DNA from: Citrobacter europaeus
Lineage (GTDB): Bacteria > Pseudomonadota > Gammaproteobacteria > Enterobacterales > Enterobacteriaceae
Assembly (NCBI GenBank): GCA_020099315.1
Contig: CP083650.1
Coordinates: 3,782,001-3,846,000, forward strand
DNA length: 64,000 nucleotides
Direction: 5' to 3'
Notes under the pieces: generated by a model
What the model was told of the DNA's origin: nothing
The model's database searches: none
What the model saw: the letters and a program-made list of their open reading frames with translations, nothing else
Position numbers and translations under genes: made by a program
In this document: one piece after another, positions 27,087 through 35,176 of the stretch
How positions within the stretch are numbered: the first letter of the stretch is position 1
Layout of the letters: each line of letters opens with the position of its first letter

Positions 27087-28487
27087 ATGGGGCAAGTGTC
27101 ACAATCACATGATTTAGGGGGCGGGCTGAAATCACGCCACGTCACCATGCTGTCTATTGCCGGGGTTATCGGCGCAAGTTTGTTTGTTGGTTCAAGCGTG
27201 GCGATTGCAGAAGCCGGCCCCGCGGTATTATTAGCCTATCTTTTCGCCGGGTTGCTGGTGGTGATGATTATGCGCATGCTGGCCGAAATGGCCGTCGCCA
27301 CCCCAGATACGGGTTCCTTTTCCACCTATGCCGATAAGGCCATCGGTCCGTGGGCAGGTTATACCATCGGCTGGCTGTACTGGTGGTTCTGGGTGTTGGT
27401 TATCCCGCTGGAGGCGAATATCGCCGCCATCATTCTACACTCTTGGGTGCCGGGCATTCCTGTCTGGCTGTTTTCTCTGGTTATCACGCTGGCATTAACC
27501 GGCAGTAATTTGCTGAGCGTCAAAAATTACGGTGAGTTCGAATTCTGGCTGGCGCTGTGCAAAGTGATTGCCATTCTGGCGTTTATTACCCTCGGTGCGG
27601 CGGCAATTAGCGGTTTCTACCCTTATGCTGACGTCAGCGGCGTTTCACGCTTGTGGGATCAGGGCGGCTTTATGCCCAACGGTTTTGGCGCAGTGCTCAG
27701 TGCGATGCTAATCACCATGTTCTCCTTTATGGGGGCGGAGATTGTCACCATCGCCGCCGCCGAGTCCGACACACCGGACAAACATATCGTCCGCGCCACC
27801 AACTCAGTTATCTGGCGTATCTCCATCTTCTATCTGTGCTCCATTTTCGTGGTGGTGGCACTGATCCCATGGAATATGCCGGGACTGAAAGAAGTGGGTT
27901 CGTACCGCTCGGTATTGGAGTTACTGCATATCCCGCACGCGAAACTGATCATGGACTGCGTTATTTTGCTGTCGGTGACCAGCTGTCTGAACTCCGCGCT
28001 GTATACGTCCTCGCGTATGCTCTACTCCCTGAGCCGTCGTGGCGATGCGCCCGCCTTTATGGGTAAAACAAACCGCAGTAAAACGCCTTATGTTGCGGTA
28101 TTGCTGTCTACGGGGGCCGCGTTCCTCACCGTGGTGGTCAACTATTACGCCCCAGCCAAGGTGTTTAAATTCCTGATCGACAGCTCCGGCGCCATCGCGC
28201 TGCTGGTGTATCTGGTGATTGCGATTTCACAACTACGGATGCGCAAAATCCTACTGGCGCAAGGCGGCGAAATTAAACTGAAAATGTGGCTCTATCCGTG
28301 GCTTACCTGGCTGGTCATCGCGTTTATTATCTTTGTACTGGTAGTCATGTTATTTCGGCCAGCACAACAGTTGGAAGTTATCTCTACCGGGTTGTTAGCC
28401 ATAGGAATTATTTGTACCGTGCCCATTATGTCACGCTGGAAAAAACTGCTATCGTGGCAAAAAGCACCGTTGCAAAATACGCATTAA
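27087..28487 (+). CDS. gabP: 4-aminobutyrate permease GabP
   Basis: A 466-residue APC-family amino acid permease with 12 transmembrane helices. The start of helix 1 (HVTMLSIAGVIGASLFVGSSVAIAEAGPAVLLAY) and the consensus amphipathic region (helix 8 and adjoining loop, NSALYTSSRMLYSLSRRGDAP) are typical of GabP. It imports GABA for GabT. The start is the ATG at 27087 with GAGAGG upstream. glaR lies 43 bases downstream, with a small GC-rich hairpin between. Confidence 0.94.
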   Translation: MGQVSQSHDLGGGLKSRHVTMLSIAGVIGASLFVGSSVAIAEAGPAVLLAYLFAGLLVVMIMRMLAEMAVATPDTGSFSTYADKAIGPWAGYTIGWLYWWFWVLVIPLEANIAAIILHSWVPGIPVWLFSLVITLALTGSNLLSVKNYGEFEFWLALCKVIAILAFITLGAAAISGFYPYADVSGVSRLWDQGGFMPNGFGAVLSAMLITMFSFMGAEIVTIAAAESDTPDKHIVRATNSVIWRISIFYLCSIFVVVALIPWNMPGLKEVGSYRSVLELLHIPHAKLIMDCVILLSVTSCLNSALYTSSRMLYSLSRRGDAPAFMGKTNRSKTPYVAVLLSTGAAFLTVVVNYYAPAKVFKFLIDSSGAIALLVYLVIAISQLRMRKILLAQGGEIKLKMWLYPWLTWLVIAFIIFVLVVMLFRPAQQLEVISTGLLAIGIICTVPIMSRWKKLLSWQKAPLQNTH

Positions 28488-28530
28488 ACCTGTTCCCGGC
28501 GCAGGCCGGGGATCCGTTCAGGAGTAAGAC

Positions 28531-29217
28531 ATGACCGCCATTCCCCAACCGACGGCCATTGATGGATACCGCTGGCTGAAGAACGACATTATTCGCGGTG
28601 TTTATCAGCCTGATGAAAAACTGCGTATGAGTCTGCTGACCTCGCGCTACGATCTTGGCGTGGGACCGCTGCGTGAAGCGCTTTCGCAGCTGGTCGCGGA
28701 GCGGCTGGTGACGGTGGTTAATCAGAAAGGGTATCGTGTCGCCCCGATGTCAGAACAAGAGTTGCTCGATATTTTCGATGCCCGCGCCAATATGGAAGCC
28801 ATGCTGGTCGCGCTAGCGATTGAACGCGGCGATGACGCCTGGGAAGCTGAAATTCTGGCGCGGGCGCATATGCTCAGCAAACTTGAAGCCATTGACGCCA
28901 GTGAACAGATGCTCGACGAGTGGGATCAGCGCCATCAGGCGTTTCACTCGGCGATTGTCGCCGGCTGCGGTTCACAATACTTGTTGCAAATGCGCGAACG
29001 TCTATTCTCTCTGGCGGCGCGCTACCGGTTTATCTGGCTGCGTAAAACGGTGTTGTCAGTTGAAATGCTGGAAGATAAACACGATCAACACAAGACGCTG
29101 ACCGAAGCAATTCTGGCACGCGATACCGCGCGCGCCAGCGAATTAATGCGCCAGCACCTGCTGACGCCAATTCCGATTATTCAACAGGCGATGTCCGGCA
29201 AATTACTGACGGAATAA
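28531..29217 (+). CDS. glaR: GntR/FadR-type repressor GlaR (CsiR)
   Basis: A 228-residue regulator with an N-terminal winged helix (YRWLKNDIIRGVYQPDEKLRMSLLTSRYDLGVGPLREALSQL) and an all-helical FCD ligand domain (about 90-215; metal-ligand-type residues in FDARANMEAM, HQAFHSAIVAG and HKTLTEAI). In E. coli this protein represses glaH and is relieved by glutarate. It is the last gene of the cluster and starts after AGGAG. Confidence 0.92.
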   Translation: MTAIPQPTAIDGYRWLKNDIIRGVYQPDEKLRMSLLTSRYDLGVGPLREALSQLVAERLVTVVNQKGYRVAPMSEQELLDIFDARANMEAMLVALAIERGDDAWEAEILARAHMLSKLEAIDASEQMLDEWDQRHQAFHSAIVAGCGSQYLLQMRERLFSLAARYRFIWLRKTVLSVEMLEDKHDQHKTLTEAILARDTARASELMRQHLLTPIPIIQQAMSGKLLTE

Positions 29218-29229
29218 GCCTGAATAATA

Positions 29230-29679
29230 TTACTGTTCCGGAATACGTAAAACCTGCCCAGGATAGATTTTATCCGGGCTTTTCAACATCGGTTTATTCG
29301 CTTCAAATATCTGGTTATACAGGTTGGCATTACCGTAAACCTGTTTGGCAATAGCGCTCAGGGTATCCCCAGATTTTACGGTATAAAACTGGCTTTCACT
29401 CGCGGGCGCAGCGGTTTTAACCTGATCGTCTACACTGGCGATACCGGAGATATTACCGATCGCAATCAGGATTTTTTCTTTCGCTTCCTGACTTAAACCA
29501 TCGCCAGAAACGGTGGCTTTGCCTTCGTTAATTTGCACGTTCACTTTATCCGCATCCGGGATGCCGGTTTTATTCAGGTGTTCCTGCACCTTTTTTGCCA
29601 GATCGGCTGTGTCATGGTTTCCAGTGACCGCATCCCACAGTTTTTCACCCGCATCTTTTACAAAATTGAAAAGTCCCAT
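29230..29679 (-). CDS. kbp: Potassium-binding protein Kbp (YgaU), BON-LysM
   Basis: A 149-residue cytoplasmic protein with an N-terminal BON domain (VQEHLNKTGIPDADKVNVQINEGKATVSG...) and a C-terminal LysM domain (FYTVKSGDTLSAIAKQVYGNANLYNQIFEANK...PGQVLRIP). E. coli Kbp binds potassium and changes shape. The start MGLFNFVKDAGEKLWD at 29679 follows AGGTGG and gives the E. coli length; seven extra upstream residues are rejected. It is convergent with glaR, 12 bases apart. Confidence 0.94.
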   Translation of the reverse strand: MGLFNFVKDAGEKLWDAVTGNHDTADLAKKVQEHLNKTGIPDADKVNVQINEGKATVSGDGLSQEAKEKILIAIGNISGIASVDDQVKTAAPASESQFYTVKSGDTLSAIAKQVYGNANLYNQIFEANKPMLKSPDKIYPGQVLRIPEQ

Positions 29680-29744
29680 ATCCACCTCGGTTATTAACAA
29701 TCAACACCCAAAAGTGTAGCAGAGGAGAACGAGGCGCAAAGAAA

Positions 29745-29762
29745 ACGGCGCCAAAGCGCCGT
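29745..29762 (-). terminator. Intrinsic terminator of yqaE
   Basis: A CGGCGC/GCGCCG stem with a CAAA loop. On the minus strand it is followed by TTTTC and begins 14 bases after the yqaE stop. Confidence 0.75.
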
Positions 29763-29775
29763 AGCAGAAGGAGGA

Positions 29776-29934
29776 TTAGTTACGCGTCTGTATCCAGAAG
29801 GCGTGGATCAAACCGGGGATGTAGCCCAGCAGCGTCAGAACGATATTGAGGATAAATGCCCAGCCGAATCCTTTCCCCAGCAGCACGCCAAGCGGGGGCA
29901 GAATAATAGTAAAAACGATTCTCCAGAAACCCAT
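29776..29934 (-). CDS. yqaE: Small hydrophobic Pmp3/YqaE family membrane protein
   Basis: A 52-residue protein starting MGFWRIVFTIILPPLGVLLGKG and ending HAFWIQTRN, with two transmembrane helices. This is the UPF0057/Pmp3 family, linked in yeast and plants to membrane-potential and salt tolerance. The gene is too short for a simple length cut-off, and a different-frame ORF covers it. The ATG at 29932-29934 follows GGGAGTG. Its function in enterobacteria is largely unknown. Confidence 0.93.
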   Translation of the reverse strand: MGFWRIVFTIILPPLGVLLGKGFGWAFILNIVLTLLGYIPGLIHAFWIQTRN

Positions 29935-30080
29935 ACACACTCCCTACAAGCAAAAAGTTAATCATTGTTTAAAAAGAGATTTTATCTCTAAGATTAATCA
30001 GTGTAGCTAACTCCGTCCGTCTCGCCCTGCTGTTTTACCCTCTTTTACGCTCTTTACGCTGGCGTACGTTGGCTTTTTAT

Positions 30081-30114
30081 TTTAGAATTTACTTAATTTA
30101 GACTATGCTTAAAT
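30081..30114 (+). promoter_or_regulatory. Candidate ygaV promoter/operator
   Basis: TTTAGA (30081-30086) and TATGCT (30104-30109) are separated by 17 bases. An imperfect palindrome, ATTTA (30096-30100) with TTAAAT (30109-30114), overlaps the -10, as expected for an autorepressing ArsR protein. The ATG is only 9 bases after the -10, leaving almost no leader. Confidence 0.45.
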
Positions 30115-30118
30115 ACAT

Positions 30119-30418
30119 ATGACAGAACTTGAACAACTCCAGGCCAGCGCGGAACAGGCTGCCGCTCTGCTCAAAGCGATGAGTAACCCGAAAAGGTTGC
30201 TGATTTTGTGCATGCTCTGCGGTTCGCCCGGTACCAGCGCAGGCGAGTTAGCCCGCGCTACCGGACTGAGCCCTTCCGCCACCTCCCAGCATCTGGCGCG
30301 TATGCGCGAAGAAGGTCTGATAGACAGCCAGCGCGATGCCCAGCGCATCCTCTACTCCATTAAAAATGCGGCCGTGAATTCGCTGATCGCCACATTAAAA
30401 ACACTGTATTGCCCATAA
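30119..30418 (+). CDS. ygaV: ArsR-family sulfide/redox-responsive repressor YgaV
   Basis: A 99-residue ArsR/SmtB winged-helix protein (AMSNPKRLLILCMLCGSPGTSAGELARATGLSPSATSQHLARMREEGLI), nearly collinear with E. coli YgaV. Cysteines are at residues 31 and 34 and in the C-terminal LYCP; E. coli YgaV has been described as a sulfide- and redox-responsive regulator. It forms an operon with ygaP 9 bases downstream. No Shine-Dalgarno sequence precedes the ATG (see findings). Confidence 0.93.
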   Translation: MTELEQLQASAEQAAALLKAMSNPKRLLILCMLCGSPGTSAGELARATGLSPSATSQHLARMREEGLIDSQRDAQRILYSIKNAAVNSLIATLKTLYCP

Positions 30419-30427
30419 GGAGCCATC

Positions 30428-30955
30428 ATGACCATTGGGACGATTTCCCCGCGCGAGGCGCAGACGCGCCTCGCACAAGGTGCAAAACTGATTGATATCC
30501 GCGATGCTGATGAGTATCTGTACGAGCATATTCCTGAGGCGCATCTGGTGCCGTTACCCACGCTTGAGCACGGAGTGCTGCCTGAGAATTTACGCGCCGG
30601 TCAGGTAATTTTTCACTGCCAGTCCGGCAAACGTACACAAAACGCAGCGACAAAACTGAGCGCCATTGCCGCGCCTGCGCAGGTCTGGTTGCTGGAAGGC
30701 GGAATTGATGGCTGGAAAGCCGCTGGTTTGCCGGTGGCGAAAGACAGTTCACAACCGTTACCACTGATGCGTCAGGTACAGATAGCCGCAGGCAGCCTTG
30801 CTTTACTTGGCGTCATTCTGGGTTACGCCGTTAACAGCGCGTTCTTCCTGCTGAGCGGTTTTGTTGGTGCCGGGCTGATTCTCGCTGGCGTGACCGGCTT
30901 TTGCGGCATGGCGCGAGTACTGAATATCATGCCCTGGAACCGACGTACTCATTAA
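30428..30955 (+). CDS. ygaP: Membrane-anchored rhodanese YgaP
   Basis: A 175-residue protein with an N-terminal rhodanese domain. The active-site Cys64 is in FHCQSGKRT; LIDIRDADEYLYEHIPEA is the CH2A-type motif. Two C-terminal transmembrane helices (about 118-138 and 141-160) follow. It transfers sulfane sulfur (thiosulfate:cyanide sulfurtransferase) with the catalytic domain facing the cytoplasm. Cotranscription with ygaV fits sulfide sensing. Confidence 0.93.
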   Translation: MTIGTISPREAQTRLAQGAKLIDIRDADEYLYEHIPEAHLVPLPTLEHGVLPENLRAGQVIFHCQSGKRTQNAATKLSAIAAPAQVWLLEGGIDGWKAAGLPVAKDSSQPLPLMRQVQIAAGSLALLGVILGYAVNSAFFLLSGFVGAGLILAGVTGFCGMARVLNIMPWNRRTH

Positions 30956-31035
30956 GCGGTAATCATTGAAACAGCGCTGTACCCGTTGAATGACGTGATC
31001 TATGGTGAGTTCTGCGATAAATAAAGGAGAGCAAT

Positions 31036-31215
31036 ATGTTTCAACCTGGCGATCTGGTTCAACCGCGCATGGGCGGACCCAAACTGAAAGTTATCGAAGT
31101 CAATGGCGATCAAATTGTGGCGGTACAAGCCAGTAATGAAAGCGGTGATAAATTCACGCTGAAAGCAGCTGATGTGACGCGATATACCGAAGAAGGTGAT
31201 TTCGGCGTTTGCTGA
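31036..31215 (+). CDS. Small DUF2158/YodC-like protein
   Basis: A 59-residue protein, MFQPGDLVQPRMGGPKLKVIEV to GDFGVC, too short for many gene callers. The opening 'F.PGD.V....GGP.M.V' pattern and the following beta-rich segment resemble the DUF2158 family (YodC). A good ribosome-binding site (AAAGGAGA, 31024-31031) precedes the ATG. E. coli K-12 has no gene that I recognise at this spot between ygaP and stpA. The function is unknown. Confidence 0.75.
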   Translation: MFQPGDLVQPRMGGPKLKVIEVNGDQIVAVQASNESGDKFTLKAADVTRYTEEGDFGVC

Positions 31216-31251
31216 AAATAAGCGGTGAGGACACCCTCACCGCCGTCGTAA

Positions 31252-31653
31252 TTAGATCAAAAAGTCATCAAGAGATTTACCGGCAGCTAACGCCTGAGCA
31301 ATTGGCTTCGGTGTGCGACCTTGTCCGGTCCATGTTTGCGTTTCACCATTGAAATCGGTAAAACGATATTTCGCCGGGCGTGGCTGACGTTTTTTAACTG
31401 AACGTGCCGTCGCAGGCGTTATGCTCAACAGCTCTTCCGGACTGATCCCATCTGCCTGCATCTGCGCCAACAAGGCACTAATTTTTTCCTGCTGTTCTGC
31501 ACGTTGGCGCTGCAGTTGTTCTTCTTCATCGCGCCGTTCTTTGGTCACTACCCTGAATTTTTCAAGCATATCTTCCAGTACATCAACGGAAAATTCACGA
31601 GCCATTGCACGCAGCGAGCGGATATTATTTAAGTTTTTTAACATTGAACTCAT
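31252..31653 (-). CDS. stpA: H-NS paralogue StpA
   Basis: A 133-residue nucleoid protein. The N-terminal helical dimerisation region (LNNIRSLRAMAREFSVDVLEDMLEKFRVVTKERRDEEEQLQRQRAEQQ) is coiled-coil-like. A basic linker follows, then the C-terminal DNA-binding domain (PAKYRFTDFNGETQTWTGQGRTPKPIAQALAAGKSLDDFLI) with the AT-hook-like GQGRTP loop. It silences AT-rich genes, forms heteromers with H-NS and has RNA-chaperone activity. It is divergent from alaE across a long AT-rich gap. Confidence 0.96.
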   Translation of the reverse strand: MSSMLKNLNNIRSLRAMAREFSVDVLEDMLEKFRVVTKERRDEEEQLQRQRAEQQEKISALLAQMQADGISPEELLSITPATARSVKKRQPRPAKYRFTDFNGETQTWTGQGRTPKPIAQALAAGKSLDDFLI

Positions 31654-32200
31654 ATTAACAAAACCTCTTTAACGTAAAAACAGTATTACGCTAAATATTG
31701 TATGCAACTGCTTATTATATTTCCAGTCTAATTTCTTCGTGAGTTATTAAACAAATAGCCAACCCTGGTATTTATAGCATCTATTTTGCTATCGTCCATG
31801 CAATATATTCCATTACCGGATAGCTGCCAGGAATATACCTGCAAGCTATCTCTGCACGTCACTTGAGAAACAGACCACGGCATCGCACGGGACAACTCGT
31901 CTACATATTGCACATTGGTCAACATTCAGAAAAGGAGCGCAAAAAATTCAGAAAAACAAATTCCTATAACCCATTGATCTAAAATACCTTTAATTAACAC
32001 AGCAACGAAAATACCAAAACGAACAAAAAACAGACCATTGCAGAGCATTTTATCGACAAAAAGGTTATAAATAAAAATTTTAAGCTAGTTGCCAGTTATT
32101 ATCCAGACAGATATCCTATTCAAACGCGAAAGCAGCAAGACAAATCACTAGCAAGAAGGCATTCAAAACCTTTTTTTCCCTTTTTACAAGGAGCATTAAC
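31654..32200. promoter_or_regulatory. 547-base AT-rich intergenic region between stpA and alaE
   Basis: It must hold the stpA promoter (minus) and the alaE promoter (plus), with a long alaE leader. Low GC favours H-NS/StpA binding. The only reading frame of note is a 65-codon one at 31728-31925 (minus) without a ribosome-binding site, listed separately. I see no recognised sRNA or clear terminator. Confidence 0.4.
31728..31925 (-). CDS. Possible small hypothetical protein or gene remnant
   Basis: A 65-codon frame, MLTNVQYVDELSRAMPWSVS to VGYLFNNSRRN, in the stpA-alaE gap. Residue composition and codon choice look protein-like, but the sequence before the ATG (CTCCTTTTCTGA) has no Shine-Dalgarno and an in-frame stop immediately precedes it. 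I do not recognise a family. It could be a decayed gene or chance. Confidence 0.2.
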   Translation of the reverse strand: MLTNVQYVDELSRAMPWSVSQVTCRDSLQVYSWQLSGNGIYCMDDSKIDAINTRVGYLFNNSRRN

Positions 32201-32650
32201 ATGTTCTCTCCGCAGTCACGCTTGCGTCATGCAGTAGCAGACACGTTCGCGATGGTTGTTTATTGTTCTGTCGTGAACATGTTGATCGAAATATTCCTTT
32301 CAGGAATGAGCTTCGAACAGTCACTGTACTCCAGACTGGTGGCTATCCCCGTCAACATCCTGATCGCATGGCCTTACGGCATGTACCGCGATTTATTTAT
32401 GCGTGCGGCGCGGAAAGCCACGCAGGCAGGATGGGGGAAAAACCTGGCAGACGTGTTGGCTTACGTCACCTTCCAGTCGCCGGTATATGTGATTATTCTG
32501 TTAACGGTTGGCGCAGACTGGCACCAGATTACGGCTGCAGTAAGTTCGAACATCGTGGTGTCAATGCTGATGGGCGCTGTCTATGGCTACTTTCTTGATT
32601 ATTGCCGCCGCCTGTTTAAGGTCAGCAGCTATCACCAGGCTAAAGCTTGA
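32201..32650 (+). CDS. alaE: L-alanine exporter AlaE
   Basis: A 149-residue inner-membrane protein with four transmembrane helices (RHAVADTFAMVVYCSVVNMLIEIF, VAIPVNILIAWPYGMYRD, VTFQSPVYVIILLTVGA, VSMLMGAVYGYFLDYCR), matching E. coli AlaE (YgaW). It exports L-alanine and prevents toxic accumulation. A ribosome-binding site, AAGGAG, precedes the ATG. A perfect hairpin follows the stop. Confidence 0.94.
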   Translation: MFSPQSRLRHAVADTFAMVVYCSVVNMLIEIFLSGMSFEQSLYSRLVAIPVNILIAWPYGMYRDLFMRAARKATQAGWGKNLADVLAYVTFQSPVYVIILLTVGADWHQITAAVSSNIVVSMLMGAVYGYFLDYCRRLFKVSSYHQAKA

Positions 32651-32660
32651 TACGATTCTT

Positions 32661-32686
32661 TGCGACTGGCCCTGCCAGTCGCATTA
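32661..32686 (+). terminator. Terminator hairpin between alaE and ygaC
   Basis: A perfect 10-bp stem, TGCGACTGGC/GCCAGTCGCA (32661-32683), with a CCT loop followed by TTATTA. It lies between convergent alaE and ygaC and may serve both. Confidence 0.65.
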
Positions 32687-33037
32687 TTAGTTTGAGCTAA
32701 CGTCGCCAAACAACCCACTCAGATAGCGCTCAAGTGCAATTCGTGAACTAAAGCCGTGTGGAATACCATAATGTTCATGGGTCTCTCCGGCTAAATACAG
32801 CGGGAATTGCTGGTAGTGATCGCAGGTTTTAATATCCGTAGCAGGTTCCGCCAGCGAAGAGCTGCGCTCTTTTAGCGTGGGATGGATGACTAATGCGGTA
32901 CGTCCCATGCGTGCTTCACGGTTAACGTACACATAATTTTCGCCACGACGATAGCCGTACGTTTTCTGCGTCACAACATCAACGGTAAAGCCCACTTTTT
33001 CAAGTACGCGCGCCACCTCATCTGGTCGTAAATACAT
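32687..33037 (-). CDS. ygaC: DUF2002 family protein YgaC
   Basis: A 116-residue cytoplasmic protein (MYLRPDEVARVLEKVGFTVDVVTQKTYGYRRGENYVYVNREARMGRTALVIHP...) recognisable as YgaC. The fold is small alpha/beta with a C-terminal FSSRIALERYLSGLF helix. Its function is unknown, and Fur-linked regulation has been reported in E. coli. No obvious partner is adjacent. Confidence 0.9.
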   Translation of the reverse strand: MYLRPDEVARVLEKVGFTVDVVTQKTYGYRRGENYVYVNREARMGRTALVIHPTLKERSSSLAEPATDIKTCDHYQQFPLYLAGETHEHYGIPHGFSSRIALERYLSGLFGDVSSN

Positions 33038-33160
33038 ATTCTTTTCCTCGTTATCTTTTACTGCGGGCTTACCTTACCTGATTCAGCATTAGCAACGCTT
33101 TCAGAAAAGTCCATAAACGAGTGGCGATGGTGGGACGAATATCTTAAGAACCGTGCTGAT

Positions 33161-34495
33161 TCAGGCCAGCGCCAGCCGCAGCTGATATGCCGCCTGCTGC
33201 GCCATTTCCAGCGAGCTAATGTTGGTAAACGACAGCAATATTCCTCCCTTTCCTGCTGAAGTTATTCGCCAGCGGCTTAACGCCTGAACCGCCAGTCCAG
33301 CCTGATTCGCTTTGCGCACCAGCGCAACATCATCTCCATCCACACTCATTACCAGTTGAATCCCACCTTCCTGAGGAATGACGCTAAATCCTTGTTCGGT
33401 CAGGGCGTTTTCCATCCATTGTCGTCGCAAGGCGTAATGCTGACGCATGCGTTTTAAGTGTCGCCAGAAGTGGCCGTCTTGCATAAAATCCGCCAGCGTT
33501 TGCTGCCATAAAACCGGAACGCTACAGGCCGTTAGCGCCGCCTGCTGACGAAAATGTTCGACCTGAGTCAGAGGCACCACCAGCCATGCCGTGCGCAAAG
33601 CCGGAAACAGAGATTTGCTGAACGTTCCGGCATAAATCACCCGCTGGGGCGCATCCAGACTTTTTAGCGGCGGCAACGGTTTACCGTGGTAGCGAAATTC
33701 GCTGTCGTAGTCATCTTCGATTACCCACGCCTGCGCGCGAGTCGCCCACTCCAGCAACCGGTGGCGACGGTCTAATGACAAGGCCACGCCCAGCGGGCTT
33801 TGGTGTGCGGGCGTGAGCAGTACAAAACGCGCCTGCGGGAAATCGCGGATCCCAGCGCAGACGTCCAGACCATCAGCATCAACCGCCACCGGCATCAGCT
33901 CAATGCGTTCCTGAGCGACCACGGGGCGAATCAGCGGAAAGCCAGGATCTTCGACCCACATCCCCTCACCGGGTTGAGACAAAGCGCGCAGAATTAACGT
34001 CATTGATGCTGCGTAACCTGAAGTAATAAAAACCTGTTCCGGCTGGCATTCAATACTGCGTGAAACGCGCAGGTAATCAACAATCGCCTGACGTAATACC
34101 CGTTCGCCGCAAACATCGCCCACCGCCAGATCAAAACGCGTTTGGGTGCGTAAACGCCGCCCCATTACCCGCGCCCAGACGTCGCGCGGGAAGAGATCGA
34201 GTGCGGGTAATCCCATCTGAAAAAGCTGCGGTCGGGGTTTTTCTCCGGCGAAGATGGCAGGTGATGCTGGCGCGCTTTGAGGCCGCAGTTGTTCACTGAC
34301 AAACGTTCCTGCTTGTCCGCGTCGCGCAAGCCAGCCCTGCGCCACCAGCTCTGCATAGGCGTTTTCCACCGTCGAGCGTGATACGCCCAGCTCCTGGGCC
34401 CAGGTCCGACTGGAAGGTAATCTGGTACCTGGCTTGAGTTCACCGTTCTCAATTGCGTTTTTTAACTGACGGGCGATTTGCTGATAGCGCGGCAT
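33161..34495 (-). CDS. MocR/PdxR-family regulator (GntR winged helix fused to aminotransferase domain)
   Basis: A 444-residue protein. An N-terminal GntR-type winged helix (ARQLKNAIENGELKPGTRLPSSRTWAQELGVSRSTVENAYAEL) is joined by a linker to a fold-type-I aminotransferase domain (about 100-440). The PLP-binding lysine is in YAGTFSKSLFPALRTAW, with the IEDDYDSEFRY aspartate segment upstream. Such proteins are PLP-dependent regulators. It is divergent from the AhpD-like gene, with the starts 90 bp apart. The effector is unknown. Confidence 0.88.
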   Translation of the reverse strand: MPRYQQIARQLKNAIENGELKPGTRLPSSRTWAQELGVSRSTVENAYAELVAQGWLARRGQAGTFVSEQLRPQSAPASPAIFAGEKPRPQLFQMGLPALDLFPRDVWARVMGRRLRTQTRFDLAVGDVCGERVLRQAIVDYLRVSRSIECQPEQVFITSGYAASMTLILRALSQPGEGMWVEDPGFPLIRPVVAQERIELMPVAVDADGLDVCAGIRDFPQARFVLLTPAHQSPLGVALSLDRRHRLLEWATRAQAWVIEDDYDSEFRYHGKPLPPLKSLDAPQRVIYAGTFSKSLFPALRTAWLVVPLTQVEHFRQQAALTACSVPVLWQQTLADFMQDGHFWRHLKRMRQHYALRRQWMENALTEQGFSVIPQEGGIQLVMSVDGDDVALVRKANQAGLAVQALSRWRITSAGKGGILLSFTNISSLEMAQQAAYQLRLALA

Positions 34496-34585
34496 TTATG
34501 GTCTGCTTTTTTTGCAACAATATGGCTCTCTTTAGCAGTCCATTATAGTGCTACATTGCGGTTCAGCCAAATGAGGAGAAATACC

Positions 34586-35017
34586 ATGACAATGTTACGC
34601 CAGCCCTATTATGAACTCAGTCCTGAAATCTATAACGCCCTGGTTCAGGCAAGCAAAGCGCTGGAAAACTGCGCACTGGAACCTACACTGACGGAACTGA
34701 TTTACTTACGGGTCTCGCAAATCAATGGCTGCGCCTTTTGCCTGGAAATGCACAGTAAGGCGCTGCGTAAATCCGGTGTTGCGCAGGCCAAACTGGACGC
34801 ACTGGCAGGCTGGCGGGTGAGTCACCACTTCAGCGAAAAGGAACGTGCGGCGCTGGCGTGGGCTGAATCCGTCACCCATATCGCCAGTACGCATGCCGAA
34901 GATGACGTTTATCTGCCGCTGCTCGCCCATTTTAGCGCGAAAGAAATTAGCGACCTGACGTTTGCCATTAGCCTGATGAACTGCTTTAACCGTCTGGCGG
35001 TGGGGATGCGTATGTGA
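34586..35017 (+). CDS. Carboxymuconolactone decarboxylase/AhpD-like protein
   Basis: A 143-residue alkylhydroperoxidase-D-like protein with the redox motif C49-A-F-C52 and a downstream His56 in INGCAFCLEMHSKAL, the active-site pattern of AhpD. It probably acts as a small peroxidase or thiol oxidoreductase. The start is the ATG at 34586, seven bases after GAGGAG; a longer reading overlapping the regulator is rejected. TAGCA/TGCTA repeats at 34533-34553 in the shared promoter could be an operator for the divergent MocR protein. Confidence 0.87.
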   Translation: MTMLRQPYYELSPEIYNALVQASKALENCALEPTLTELIYLRVSQINGCAFCLEMHSKALRKSGVAQAKLDALAGWRVSHHFSEKERAALAWAESVTHIASTHAEDDVYLPLLAHFSAKEISDLTFAISLMNCFNRLAVGMRM

Positions 35018-35019
35018 TT

Positions 35020-35112
35020 CTGCGCTATCGGATGACAGCATAAATGTCTTATCCGGCCTGAGAAGTCCTTTCCTGTAGGCCGGATTAGACGCGACGCGCC
35101 GCCATCCAGCAA
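35020..35112. repeat. REP/BIME-type palindromes before nrdH
   Basis: Inverted REP-like cores occur: CTTATCCGGCCTGAG and GTAGGCCGGATTAGACGC...GCGCCGCCATCC. They form a composite BIME between the AhpD-like gene and the nrdHIEF promoter. Confidence 0.65.
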
Positions 35113-35176
35113 CCTGCGATGATACATATCACTTCCCCCGTCACGCTCCTCACCCGGCCCTCATTAATCTAAAATT

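Noticed and set aside
29119..29217. glaR possibly elongated or frameshifted at its C-terminus (228 versus about 220 residues in E. coli)
   Set aside because: The reading frame is continuous and the final helices look normal; a few extra residues are within family variation.
29780..29965. 61-codon minus-strand frame overlapping yqaE
   Set aside because: The alternative frame encodes the well-known YqaE protein at 29776-29934; this one has no family features.
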